From Chara braunii (lineage: Eukaryota > Streptophyta > Charophyceae > Charales > Characeae): 24,154 bases of DNA. Under the pieces are notes generated by a model. It had not been told where the DNA came from. It made no database searches and saw nothing but the letters and a program-made list of their open reading frames with translations. The stretch is from positions 1,144,824 to 1,168,977 of the forward strand of contig BFEA01000008.1 in the NCBI GenBank assembly GCA_003427395.1. Direction: 5' to 3'. Shown one piece after another: positions 1 through 8,250 of the stretch (positions are counted from its first letter, which is position 1; every line of letters begins with the position of its first letter). Position numbers and translations under genes: made by a program.

Positions 1-92
<92 letters not shown>
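1..92. repeat. (CT)n/(GT)n compound microsatellite
   Basis: Pure CT dinucleotides run from 1 to 76, then GT from 77 to 92. The tract touches the window edge, so its full length is unknown. Shorter CT-rich runs recur at about 263-303. I see no supportable exon between 93 and 514. Confidence 0.97.
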
Positions 93-514
93 CACGCACG
101 TGCACACACCTGTTTCATTGAAGGAATGTCTCAACTCAAGTGTGCTTCGTTCTCTGCAATAGGACTAAAGGTGCTTCGATTTTGGTTCTACTCATCTGGG
201 TGGATTAGAGGCTGTTATGGTGAAAATCCTAAAACACACACCGCTTATCTAGCTTACCTTATCTCTCTCTCTCTCTCCCTCTCTCTCCTTCTCTCTCTCC
301 CTCTGACATAATTACATGCTCTGTCTTATCAATCAATCACATTTATGCATTTCAATGATTTTATTGATTTGTCACCCTTTTGCCTCCAAATGCCTGCTTA
401 GGGAATGTGGTGCTTGAACCTTTTTCCATGGAGAAATGCATGATTTGTTCAGATCCTTCAGGATGAAGGAGAGTGTTTTAACATTCCCCATGGCGCAATG
501 TGTGATCAATTCAG

Positions 515-670
515 GACGAAGGAGACTGCTACGGAGACGGGGAGGCTGCTGGAGCCAATAGAGGCACAGAATCAATTGAGGGCAATAAGGATGCCGCCCG
601 TGCCCTTTTACGCGTGAAGCAGAAGCTGGATGGATATGAGGACGGGGAGATGCGAAGCCTTCAAGGCCAG
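515..670 (+). CDS. ATM: ATM-like PI3K-related kinase, penultimate exon (partial gene)
   Basis: This is an internal exon of an ATM-type serine/threonine kinase, the nuclear checkpoint kinase that responds to DNA double-strand breaks. In frame from 515 it encodes 52 residues: an acidic start (DEGDCYGDGEAAG), then EGNKDAARALLRVKQKL, then DGYEDGEMRSLQGQ. This matches, from memory of the family, the segment just before the FATC motif in plant ATM. A donor GT follows at 671. The last codon is complete, and joining to GTC at 5024 gives a phase-0 junction reading SLQGQ-VQKLIQ. The acceptor is less sure: I chose the CAG at 512-514 because a TGA lies in frame just upstream (503-505). Another AG, for example at 567-568, could be the real one. 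The kinase domain and all earlier exons lie left of the window. Confidence 0.85.
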
Positions 671-1130
671 GTGTGCATCTATTGTATCGTAATTTGTATC
701 ATATAATTGGCCATTATAATTCTCCTGATTTGCTTCCTCCTCCTCTTCCTTCTACTACTCCTCCATCTTCTCAGATATCATTTTACAATGTGTATATAGA
801 TTAAAATTCATTAAATCATTAAACTATAAAATTATTAAAATTCAAAACTACAAACACATTAAATTTGGTTCCTAATCGTACCCACACTTCACATTCACAA
901 ACCCGTTTCAAGTGTGTCTAGAAGACATGGCTGGGGGTTGACGCGGCCTTGTAAGATTTCCTTGGAGAGCGGTATGCAATGGAATTTGCATGTCTGAAAA
1001 GTATATTATATTACATTAATAAATTTAAATAAACTTGATTTTTAATTTTTTATAGTGTTGTGTAAAAGTTGCAACATACACTAGAATATTAGGATACTCT
1101 ATTTTAAAGTGTTTATATAAGCATAAATTA

Positions 1131-1173
1131 AATGCTAATTCAGAATGCTAATTCAGAATGCTAATTCAGAATG
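1131..1173. repeat. 13-bp tandem repeat, three copies
   Basis: The unit AATGCTAATTCAG occurs three times head to tail, followed by a partial fourth copy. Confidence 0.95.
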
Positions 1174-1202
1174 TATATGCTTCTGAATCCCACAAATGTG
1201 TC

Positions 1203-1216
1203 GCCTTCATCTCCTT

Positions 1217-1248
<32 letters not shown>

Positions 1249-1314
1249 CCACCTCCTCCACCTCCTCCACCTCCTCGCTCTTCTTCTCCTCCTCTTAGTC
1301 CTCGTCCTCCTCTT
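1203..1314. repeat. CTC/CCT-rich triplet tract
   Basis: A nearly pure pyrimidine strand made of CTC, CTT and CCA triplets. It creates proline-rich and glycine-rich open frames on the two strands, which are composition artefacts and not genes. Confidence 0.95.
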
Positions 1315-1495
1315 CTGCAATTCATGGTGTCCATTACCCCACCCTCCAAAGTAGCTAAAACTTTTGGCTAACATCATGTTTGGGGAACTGCATCTCGGGA
1401 AATATCATTGCCGGCAGGGCACATGTTGATACGTCTGGAACCCACTAAGGCATTCATAACAATACCGAGGTCCCTTCTTCCACCCTTCCCACCCT

Positions 1496-1544
<49 letters not shown>
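1496..1544. repeat. (CT)n(AT)n compound microsatellite
   Basis: CT runs to about 1520 and AT runs from 1521 to 1544. It directly precedes the first 80-bp module. The modules of this family repeatedly end in or abut (TA)n. Confidence 0.95.
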
Positions 1545-1653
1545 GTTCTATTTGACGATATATCACAGCCCCTCGTTTGTTGTCCTCTTCTCCCTCTCTG
1601 CCTACGGTTTACCGGGCAGTTCTATTTGACAATATATAGAGAGAGAGATAGAA

Positions 1654-1674
1654 AAAACTCCGACGAAACAGTTT
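1654..1674 (+). pseudogene. Hammerhead ribozyme, 3' half only
   Basis: The sequence holds part of loop II, the 3' strand of stem II (CCGAC, 1660-1664), the invariant GAA (1665-1667) and the 3' strand of stem III (ACAGTTT, 1668-1674). The CUGAUGA box, stem I and the cleavage site are missing and are replaced by GA-rich sequence. The fragment cannot self-cleave as it stands. Its GAAA box lies 227 bp upstream of the equivalent base in the next copy. Confidence 0.8.
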
Positions 1675-1901
1675 GTCACAGCCCCTCGTTTGTTGTCCTC
1701 TTCTCTCTCTCTGCCTACGGTTTTACCGGGAAGTTCTGTTTGTGACGATGTAGAGTTTTCCATCTGGTGTGGGTGAGTGATAGTCTACTTTGATTTTGGT
1801 TAAGGTAGATTATCATTTACAGTGTAATCAGTGAGGGGATTCTGCAGACTGTTGAGGGTTCAGCCTCCTGATGAGTCGGTGAAACTCCGACGAAACAGTT
1901 T
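1675..1901 (+). mobile_element. 227-bp hammerhead-bounded repeat unit (retrozyme-like)
   Basis: This is the interval between equivalent positions of two head-to-tail hammerhead copies, the first of which is only a 3' half. In order it contains the 80-bp module, a second part (about 1752-1845) beginning GAGTTTTCCATCTGGTGTG, and an intact ribozyme at the end. The second part recurs at 10273-10320 and 10426-10465. There a 110-bp segment interrupts it, so this copy is either deleted or the other carries an insertion. No coding capacity is seen. The retrozyme comparison is inference: plant retrozymes are non-coding elements with type III hammerheads in direct repeats, but they are usually longer. 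Confidence 0.55.
1846..1901 (+). ncRNA. Type III hammerhead ribozyme, intact
   Basis: All elements of a type III hammerhead are present in order. Stem III 5' strand is AGACTGT (1846-1852) and the cleavage triplet is GUU, with predicted cut after 1853. Stem I is GAGG/CCTC with loop GTTCAG (1854-1867). The catalytic box CTGATGA is at 1868-1874. Stem II is GTCGG/CCGAC with loop TGAAACT (1875-1891). GAA is at 1892-1894, and stem III 3' strand is ACAGTTT (1895-1901). Stem III has six Watson-Crick pairs and one G-U. The GUU triplet is allowed (UH) but usually less favoured than GUC. The copy is in sense orientation inside the ATM-like intron, so it could be transcribed with the pre-mRNA. Activity is inferred from the fold only. 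Confidence 0.88.
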
Positions 1902-2299
1902 GTCACAGCCCCTCGTTTGTTGTCCTCTTCTCTCTCTCTGCCTACGGTTTACCGGGCAGTTCTATTTGTGACGATATATATATCGTCAATATATACTGTG
2001 AAACAAAGTGTCATTCTGGTTTGTCTGTCTCTTTGCCTGTCTGTTCTTTCATTTTTCTTTTCTTTGCTCATCTTATTTCTTCTTCTCACAGCCCCTCGTT
2101 TGTTGTCCTCTTCTCTCTCTCTGCCTACGGTTTACCGGGCAGTTCTGTTTGTGACGATATATATATCACAGCCCCTCGTTTGTTGTCCTCTTCTCCCTCT
2201 CTGCCTATGGTTTACCGGGCAGTTCTATTTGACGATATATATATATATATTCTGTTTGTGACGATATATATATCGTCAAATAGAACTGCCCGGTAAAAA

Positions 2300-3340
2300 A
2301 TATATATATATTCTACCTTCCCGATGACCCTGCTGAGTTCCGACCCCTTAACCTCTGCTATATTCCCCAGGTATTTCGAAGGCCCTCGGTTTTCACAAGT
2401 TGAACCTGTGACCTGATTGGTCACTGGCATGCTGTAGGATTTTTGGGCTCCTGAAGACCCTTTGCTTTTTGTAGCCGAGATGCAAAATAGTACCTTTTTG
2501 GATACAATATCTACTAGCCAGAGGTTCAATCTCCTGAACTGGGACTAGAACAGCATTACTTTTCGGCCCGGAGAGTGCGAGACGGATTTGTTCTCAGAGA
2601 ATGGTACCAGTAGCCTTCTACGTCGGCGCCGGTAGAGAAAGGCTGGCTTGGGATCTCACACGGGATAGAAGAACTGAGCCGTGTGTCGCCTTCTCCTTCA
2701 CCACATTTCCTTCGGACAGTCGCCATCGCGTTGCTCAAACGTACTTCTCAATGCGCCGCCGATGCCCGTCTACCATGGCGTTCATTATGCTACTTTTCAA
2801 GTGGAAATTGCCCATACGCCAAACCTCTTCAGTGAAAGGAACCCCTAACTTGGTCCCCCCTCCCCCCTCCATTCATTTTGCTTCCCTTTGTCCTGAACCC
2901 CTCACGACTTGTCCCCTCCCTTCATCTCGCTGTCACTTTCCTCTCCTCCTTTCTTTTCTCTCCTTCCTGTTTAAGCATTAGATCTCTCACCTCTTGCCCA
3001 AAGCTCCTGATGAGTCAGCTACTGCTGAGCGGATGAAACTGGTAGAGCTGCAGAGCAGACGCCGCGACGCGAGGAGAATAGCTTTCTTCTCAGGATCTAA
3101 TTCTTCAACTTCTCTATTCTGTATCATACCTGATTCTTTTGAGAACTCTTCGACGACTCAATTGCATTGTGATTGTCTCTACACGTGTGGTGTGCTTGAG
3201 CTATCGTATTTCGGCACTTATGCTGGTTCATCGCGTTTTTAGTTGGTTTCTAATTGCATCTTGCGCTAACCCTGTGTCATTTCCAATTTATTGGGTTTGA
3301 TATGTGCGAGGCTCAAGGCCTCGGTAAGCCCTACTGGGCC
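2300..3340. other. Unassigned intron sequence
   Basis: No gene or element is recognised. There is an open frame on the + strand at 2601-2981 and another at 2994-3242, but neither has recognisable domains. The second contains a CTGATGAG string (3007-3014) that does not fold as a hammerhead. A weak tRNA B-box-like string occurs near 2396-2412 on the minus strand. Confidence 0.6.
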
Positions 3341-4150
3341 CTATTTCAGCCAGAACGGCCGCCCTAAGTGAAGGCGGCCCTGCCAAGGCACGAGAGGCCT
3401 ACTTTTGGCTAGGTTGGACGCAGCTGGGAAATTCAGGCAGCTGCGCAGCGCCAGTTGGCTGAGGAGCCCAGGCCCTGCCTGCCTTTTCCCAAATGAATCT
3501 GAGGCGGGCCCTGGGCCAGACACGGGGCGTGGACTGAACCAGCTAAGATAACAGATCCAGCGGTGGGCGCTTCTACATGAGTTCAGGCCGCTGGCAGTTG
3601 GACACGGGTAACCACCCCAGGCCCTGCGTGTGATTCCCTGGGTCAGGCAGCTCACAGCAGGCAAACCACTTTGATAAAAGAAAGTGCCTGCCTCCGCATC
3701 CGGCAGTTGGGCACTTGCTACTTGCTGCGCTACTGGCAGGCAAGCGCCCAAGCGCTCACGGGCGAGCAGCGCACATGCAGGCAGCCATAACCGAGCTGGC
3801 CTGCGAGATGCTGGATGGGGCGCATGGTGGTCCTTGGGTGCACGTGGCATCTGTGTGGGGGGATCGAGGTTGTGAGTGAAGCGTGAGACATACATGGTGC
3901 TTGAGGCGAACGGCATTGGCCGAGATCTGCTCGTACTTCGGGAAGCTGTTGACGTCACCAGCGGCATTGTAGATAGGCTAGATAGGATCTGCCATTTGTA
4001 GTCTGGGCGCCAGATAGGGAATCGACATTGGTTCATTGTTGATGATGATGAGACTATTCCAACATTGTCACTTGTGAGCTTTTGTTGTGCTCTTATTTGG
4101 TGGAACTCGAGTTCTGCTTTTGGTTCAAGATCAAGACTATCTGGTTTCAT
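3341..4150 (-). other. 269-codon open frame, probably not a gene
   Basis: The longest open frame in the left half, antisense within the ATM-like intron. The predicted product is rich in S, P, A and R, has no recognised domain, and lies over a GC-rich stretch (about 3310-3900) where long chance frames are expected. It could be a decayed transposon fragment. Confidence 0.15.
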
Positions 4151-4827
4151 GTGTATGATGCTGCTTGGTTCCTGGAATTCGCTATCGCTCGTTTTCCTTG
4201 CAGCATATGGCTTGGATGCGAGTCATTGAAGTGCCCTCGTGCGCTTATTGATGAAGCTTGTGCACACTCTGGGTGATTCAGTTTATGGCTCTGCATCTTT
4301 CCCCTATGCCGATTACTTGATTGAAGTTGATTCGTGTATTCAAATTCACTGTATTGTATTGCTTTCATAATTTGTGGCTTTGTCTACCATAATGGCACTG
4401 TTATGTTAATCAGGAAACGAATCGGCTCGAAAAATGATATCGGCTACTGTCGTAGATTGCTGGGACTTCGTTTCCATTCGAGGAATATATTAGATCATTT
4501 GACTCACCTCGTTCATTCCTTGAGCTCTATTCCTATCTCAAGAGTGACATACCAACCAACGAAAAATATGTTAACCCCAACTTAACCCCAGTTGCACCAC
4601 CCGAATCCGTTGCATAACTTGCGTTGCTTCTAGGCTCAGCAGTTTGCAGAAAAAAAATGATTAGATTGGCCACTTGTGACTTTTTTCTTAATTTAAAGTC
4701 GACGAAACAGAAAAGGACTTCTGTTCTGTAGATGCTCGTAATTTTTTGAGGGTCCAAAGCTCTGTTGATGCTCTTAGTCTTTGTTCCCACATTTTACAGC
4801 CTGATATGAGCAGTTGTGAGTGATTTG

Positions 4828-4957
4828 CTTTTGCTCTTCATCTATTTGTTTCCAGGTCCAGAAGCTCATTCAGGATGCTCAAGACCCAGAGAGACTGTGC
4901 CAGATGTTCCCAGGATGGGGTGCGTGGCTATAAGTAGAAACGGGGACGCATAGTGAG
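4828..4957 (+). other. 130-bp artefactual duplicate of 4996-5125
   Basis: The 130 bases are identical to 4996-5125 apart from the N at 5092. They are joined to that copy by the mosaic-end palindrome at 4958-4995. The duplicate holds a complete copy of the ATM last exon. It should be removed or collapsed before gene annotation. Confidence 0.88.
4856..4933 (+). CDS. ATM: ATM-like last exon, first copy (assembly duplicate)
   Basis: Same 78 bases as the exon at 5024-5101, encoding VQKLIQDAQDPERLC, then QMFPGWGAWL and TAA. It sits in the 130-bp duplicate beside a mate-pair adapter junction, so it is most likely not a second genomic exon. It is listed because it reads without error, whereas the other copy has one undetermined base. 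Confidence 0.75.
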   Translation, partial: VQKLIQDAQDPERLCQMFPGWGAWL

Positions 4958-4995
4958 CTGTCTCTTATACACATCTAGATGTGTATAAGAGACAG
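4958..4995. other. Tn5/Nextera mate-pair junction adapter (contaminant)
   Basis: A perfect 38-bp palindrome of the 19-bp mosaic end CTGTCTCTTATACACATCT and its reverse complement, exactly the junction formed when Nextera-tagged fragments are circularised. It is synthetic and not part of the genome. Confidence 0.98.
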
Positions 4996-5023
4996 CTTTT
5001 GCTCTTCATCTATTTGTTTCCAG

Positions 5024-5101
5024 GTCCAGAAGCTCATTCAGGATGCTCAAGACCCAGAGAGACTGTGCCAGATGTTCCCAGGATGGGGTGCNTGGCTATA
5101 A
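5024..5101 (+). CDS. ATM: ATM-like kinase, last exon with FATC motif
   Basis: Twenty-five codons and TAA form the extreme C-terminus of a PI3K-related kinase. The FATC motif ends DPERLCQMFPGWGAWL. The FPGW-x-AW ending is typical of ATM rather than ATR, TOR or SMG1. FATC is needed for kinase activity in this family. The acceptor is the CCAG preceded by a T-rich tract ending at 5023. The phase agrees with the exon at 515-670, so the joined protein end reads GEMRSLQGQ-VQKLIQDAQ. The N at 5092 is the third base of an alanine codon (GCN), so the protein is unaffected. The 3' UTR follows; its end is not marked by a clear AATAAA. Confidence 0.9.
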   Translation, partial: VQKLIQDAQDPERLCQMFPGWGXWL

Positions 5102-5749
5102 GTAGAAACGGGGACGCATAGTGAGGACCGGAATCTGCCCCGACTGGCACTGTGTTGACGAGCTGTGAACCCCGACTGCTGATAGCACAAGGCCCTGGTA
5201 GTAGGGTATATGTGTGTGTCACTCCAGGACGAACCTAGGCCTGTTTGAGATCTGGGTTCCTCACAAGCGGTTAACAGGGAACCCCACTTTTCAGCCCTGG
5301 TTAACCAACCTCCCGGCCCCCAAGCACTGAAAAGTGCATTTGGGGATTTTTTTTTTTCAGCCTTTTTAATTTTTTTTTTAATTTTTTTTTTGCCCTGTTT
5401 TATTTTTGGTCAAGGTCTGCGTGTGCTGAGTTTAGTGTTTGTTGGAGTCGTGGAGATGACTGCAGGGCTCTTCTGTTAACTGCTTCACGTTCTCGGTTTC
5501 CTGCCATCAGTGCCCAACAGCATAACTGCAGAGGAGGTGAGATCTATAACATGTCGGGCCTTCCGGACTTTGCGAGCTGTTCTCTATGATCCTGTTTTTT
5601 TTTTTCTGAGCAGACTCTCATGGGCTTGTCCTCAGTTGACAGATGGAGCAGCTTGCTGGCTGGGGTGGTGTTGTCAGCCTCTATTGAAATCTACCGTCTG
5701 CTTCTGTGAATTTTCTAGCAGACTCATCGAACCGCTCATCCGCCCTTAG
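5102..5749. other. ATM 3' flank, no further gene seen
   Basis: Presumably the 3' UTR and intergenic sequence. It holds an imperfect inverted repeat GGTTAACAGGG / CCCTGGTTAACC (5269-5279 and 5295-5306), a second short one CACTTTTCAG / CTGAAAAGTG (5285-5294 and 5327-5336), and T-rich tracts (5348-5396). A possible tiny spliced exon is bounded by CATCAG (ends 5510) and GGTGAG (5536), but there is no independent support for it. Confidence 0.55.
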
Positions 5750-5860
5750 CTACCGTCTTCACCCGAATAGAACGCCCGGTCAGTATCGCTGCATGTGGAC
5801 CGAAACTTGTGCCAAATGCAGCTATAATGACCGGGCGTTCTATTCGGGTGAAGATGGTAG
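5750..5860. repeat. Long near-perfect hairpin (fold-back repeat)
   Basis: Arms 5750-5782 and 5828-5860 (33 bases, starting CTACCGTCTTCACCCG) pair with one mismatch. The stem resumes inside as GCTGCAT (5788-5794) with ATGCAGC (5816-5822), leaving a loop of about 21 bases. This could be a short MITE or a small-RNA-like precursor. No target duplication was identified. Confidence 0.9.
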
Positions 5861-6340
5861 CACGTGGAGTGGCTTGCTGTGGCGATGCTGTCCGCACCAT
5901 GAAATGACGAGTACGAACACTCAAAGCTTTAGCAAAGTCTGGTAGTACCAATACCCAGTATCTCGAGGGTCCGGCGTCCTTAAAACGCCGACGAAATTGC
6001 TGTTCTTGTGAAGTAGCTTTCAGCTAGCACATGGAGCGCATTTCAGTGGCTATGTTGTTAGCAGTGCCCCGGCATTGCCTGCGGGGATCTCCACATGACA
6101 GCACTGGACTCTCATCACTATGATATGGTGAGCATGAAGACTCAAAGATTTTATCAGAGTCCAACACCCAATAGTGGTGAGCAGCAATTCTTGGCCTCGG
6201 GTCCTATCTGTGAGACCGCGCGGAATGGAGCCTTGTGAAGTCACCCTCAGCTAGCACGTGGAGCCGCTTGCTGTGGCGATACTATCAGCACCATGACATA
6301 GTGAGTATGAAGACTCTAGCCTTTCTCAAAGGCCAGCACC
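5858..6340. repeat. Degenerate tandem repeat, three copies of about 170-230 bp
   Basis: Related blocks begin GTAGCACGTGGAG (5858), CTAGCACATGGAG (6025) and CTAGCACGTGGAG (6251). Each continues with a CTGTGGCGATGCT-like segment, an ACCATGA(A/C)AT-like segment and a GAAGACTC/GAACACTC-like segment. The sequence GTGAAGT precedes the second and third copies. No coding potential is evident. Confidence 0.75.
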
Positions 6341-6372
6341 CAATGGTCGTGATCAGCACTTTTTGGCTTTGG

Positions 6373-6440
6373 ATGGGCGGAATCGAACCGGCACCCTCGG
6401 CCTTGAGCGCAACCAAGCGTCTTAACCACTGTGCAGCCAC
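6373..6440 (-). repeat. tRNA-derived SINE-like repeat, copy 1
   Basis: On the minus strand the sequence reads as a tRNA-like module: an A-box region CAGTGGTTAAGACG, an anticodon-arm-like CTTG...CAAG hairpin with GCG in the loop, and the B box GGTTCGATTCC. The acceptor stem does not pair properly, so this is a tRNA-derived repeat and not a functional tRNA. A second copy follows 106 bp to the right. Confidence 0.7.
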
Positions 6441-6478
6441 AGCACCCAATCGTCGTGATCAGCACTTTTTGGCTTTGA

Positions 6479-6545
6479 ATGGGCGGAATCGAACTGGCAC
6501 CCTTGGCCTTGAGCGCAACCAAGCGTCTTAACCACTGCAGCCATT
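6479..6545 (-). repeat. tRNA-derived SINE-like repeat, copy 2
   Basis: Second copy of the tRNA-like module with B box GTTCGATTCC. The shared spacer GATCAGCACTTTTTGGCTTT shows the whole 106-bp unit was duplicated in tandem, not inserted twice. Confidence 0.7.
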
Positions 6546-6582
6546 ACACGGTGTACAAAATTGGTTTTTCAACTTTTTCTAA

Positions 6583-6696
6583 TTTAAAAAAAAAAAAATT
6601 CAAGTTTTTTTAAGTTTTTAAGTTTTTTTTAAGTTTTTAAGTTTTTTTTAAGTTTTTTTAAGTTTTTAAGTTTTTAAGTTTTTTTAAGTTTTTTGT
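6583..6696. repeat. AAGTTTTT-type low-complexity tract
   Basis: Irregular tandem AAGTTTTT / TTTTAAG units preceded by an A run. Low complexity only. Confidence 0.95.
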
Positions 6697-7550
6697 ATAA
6701 TACTCTATTAGGATTTTGGGAGTGAGACCAGTTATTTGCTCTTATCATTTAGTCTGGCAGGCAGAATTATCCGAGAAACCTGTAGTCCATCCCAAGCTTG
6801 GGTGTCAGTTGAGGACTTCAATACGCAGGGACTGCAGGCACGCTATTGTTTTTGTTGGATTCGAACCTGGGATGGCTCAAAATGGGCTGATATCGTCATG
6901 TTGTTTGTACAGAATTAGTGTTTTTGCAACATGGCCGTCACCCATGACTTTCTGCTACTGTCTTCCCCCAAACACAGCGCATCCAGATTCCAGATCATGA
7001 ATGTATGTACGCTATGATACAGTCTACATTCACGATGAGAGTGTGTTGTGTTTGGGTAAAGACGGTAGTAGTCTGACGGACTCTGACCTATCCAAGCTTG
7101 GGATCTCAGGTTCGCTGGCTGGCCATCGATTTGGCCCTGGAGGCAGAAATTTATCGGCACAGTTTTAGAGGCACGGAAGATCAAAGCACCCTCTATGAGA
7201 ACGTAGGATGTACAATTTTTTGGAAGTGCTTGTCACACAGTCACAGTGTATTTTTTCAAGGGGCTGTACATCTCGCATGATAAGAAGCTTCAAGAGCAGC
7301 CTATGCGTCTTTTCGCAGTTAGATCACTGTGCATGGGTCAAGTACACTCCCCTCGCTCCCGCCTTTGCCCCCCGCCGTCTTACCGATGAAACACACTCAG
7401 CTTTCGTACTACTGAATGGCCGGCTGGCCGGCTCTCGCTTTTGGTTGGCGGGCCGTCAAATACGAAAATCAGTTTCCAGAACTCTGTTGTTGGATTCGGT
7501 TGTCGGTCGCATCAGCTTCAGCGTACATTAGCTTTAGCGTCGGAAATGGT
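6697..7550. other. Unassigned sequence
   Basis: No gene is recognised. A minus-strand tRNA B-box-like string (reverse of GGATTCGAACC at about 6858) suggests one more SINE remnant. Short open frames on both strands lack domains. Confidence 0.5.
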
Positions 7551-7645
7551 CGTTTCGTTTTCCGTTAAAACTTAAAACAGCAATCTTGGGACGTAACTTA
7601 GTTTCGTTTTCCGTTAAAATGCCAACCTTGGGACGTAACTTTCCA
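7549..7645. repeat. Two-copy tandem repeat of about 45-50 bp
   Basis: Both copies contain GTTTCGTTTTCCGTTAAAA followed by CCTTGGGACGTAACTT or TCTTGGGACGTAACTT. Confidence 0.85.
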
Positions 7646-7680
7646 AACCGTACGTGGAGGCTGCACACAGTGAGTTTGTG

Positions 7681-7979
7681 CCAGTTGGTGAAAGGCCAAG
7701 AGGATTTTGACCCAGGAGGGGAGATTCTCGCCGAGCCTGCTTAGCGCGTGGAGGTTATGGTTATCAGTGACAATAACGTTGGCAATGCTGGTGATGATGG
7801 TAGGGGTTAGTGGCAGTCAGTGAAAGGCCAACAGGATGTCGACCACGTGGGGAGATTTGCCCCGAGCCTGCTTAGCGCGTAAAGGCTATGGTTAGCGGCG
7901 ACAATGACGTTGGCTATGCTGGCGATGATGGTGGGGATTAGTGGCAGTGCTGGCGATGATGGTGGGGATTAGTGGCAGT
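7681..7979. repeat. 133-bp tandem duplication with a nested 31-bp duplication
   Basis: Copies start at 7681 and 7814 and share GTGAAAGGCCAA, GAGCCTGCTTAGCGCGT and GCTGGYGATGATGGT. Inside the second, a 31-bp unit beginning GCTGGCGATGATGGTG is repeated exactly at 7918 and 7949. The rest up to 8240 shows no gene. Confidence 0.85.
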
Positions 7980-8250
7980 GGTTGACGTCGACTGAGATGA
8001 ACGAGCGACAGTGTTTATAAGGATGTCGCTTGTGCATTGTCACGATAATGACGGCGAGAAAGGAGAAAGCTGATGAATAGCAGTCAGAAGTGAGAAAAAC
8101 ATCCTCTGCACCATATCGTTTTCGCACTTTTTTCGGAGCTAACTTAGCGTCTAAAGATTGAAAGTGAGAATTTTATTTCCCATCAGAGGCTCTCGCCGTG
8201 AAGCTCATGCATGTGTGTTAAGCTATATGATGAACGTCCAGCTGAGGGCC

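Larger units (their letters stand above)
1564..2247 (+). repeat. Array of five copies of an 80-bp module of the hammerhead repeat family
   Basis: The module starts CACAGCCCCTCGTTTGTTG, passes through a CT-rich centre, then GCCTACGGTTTACCGGGCAG, and ends in TTTG(TG)ACGATATATA. Copies begin at about 1564, 1677, 1904, 2087 and 2167. The last two are exactly 80 bp apart. The copies at 1677 and 1904 are attached to hammerhead sequence on their 5' side. Those at 1564, 2087 and 2167 are free modules beginning at the same base, just past the 3' side of ribozyme stem III. A fragment in the opposite orientation lies at about 2271-2296. Further copies, some inverted, lie near 9786, 9834, 10526, 10573 and 10850. 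The module contains the short palindrome CGGTTTACCG. Confidence 0.92.
671..5023 (+). other. Large repeat-filled intron of the ATM-like gene
   Basis: The stretch begins with GT (671) and ends with a pyrimidine-rich acceptor ending CCAG just before 5024. It separates two exons of the ATM-like gene. It includes 168 bases of assembly artefact (4828-4995), so the true intron is about 4.2 kb. It contains AT-rich sequence, microsatellites, the 80-bp module array, an intact hammerhead ribozyme on the sense strand, and about 2.5 kb (2300-4820) of unassigned sequence. Confidence 0.8.

Noticed and set aside
1161-1371. Glycine-rich and proline-rich open frames on both strands
   Set aside because: They are translations of a CTC/CCT triplet tract.
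1905-1912. Reading the repeat as a type I hammerhead cut at GTC-ACAG after stem III
   Set aside because: The sequence before CTGATGA does not pair with ACAGCCCC next to the core. The type III reading, with cleavage at CTGTT-GAGG, gives all three stems without strain.
3007-3033. CTGATGAG...GATGAAAC string resembling another hammerhead
   Set aside because: After the stem II candidate (GTCAGC/GCTGAG) five extra bases precede GAAAC, and neither stem I nor stem III can be formed.
4856-5101. Two FATC exons as alternative last exons
   Set aside because: The two copies are identical, of equal length, and separated by a synthetic adapter, so this is an assembly duplication.
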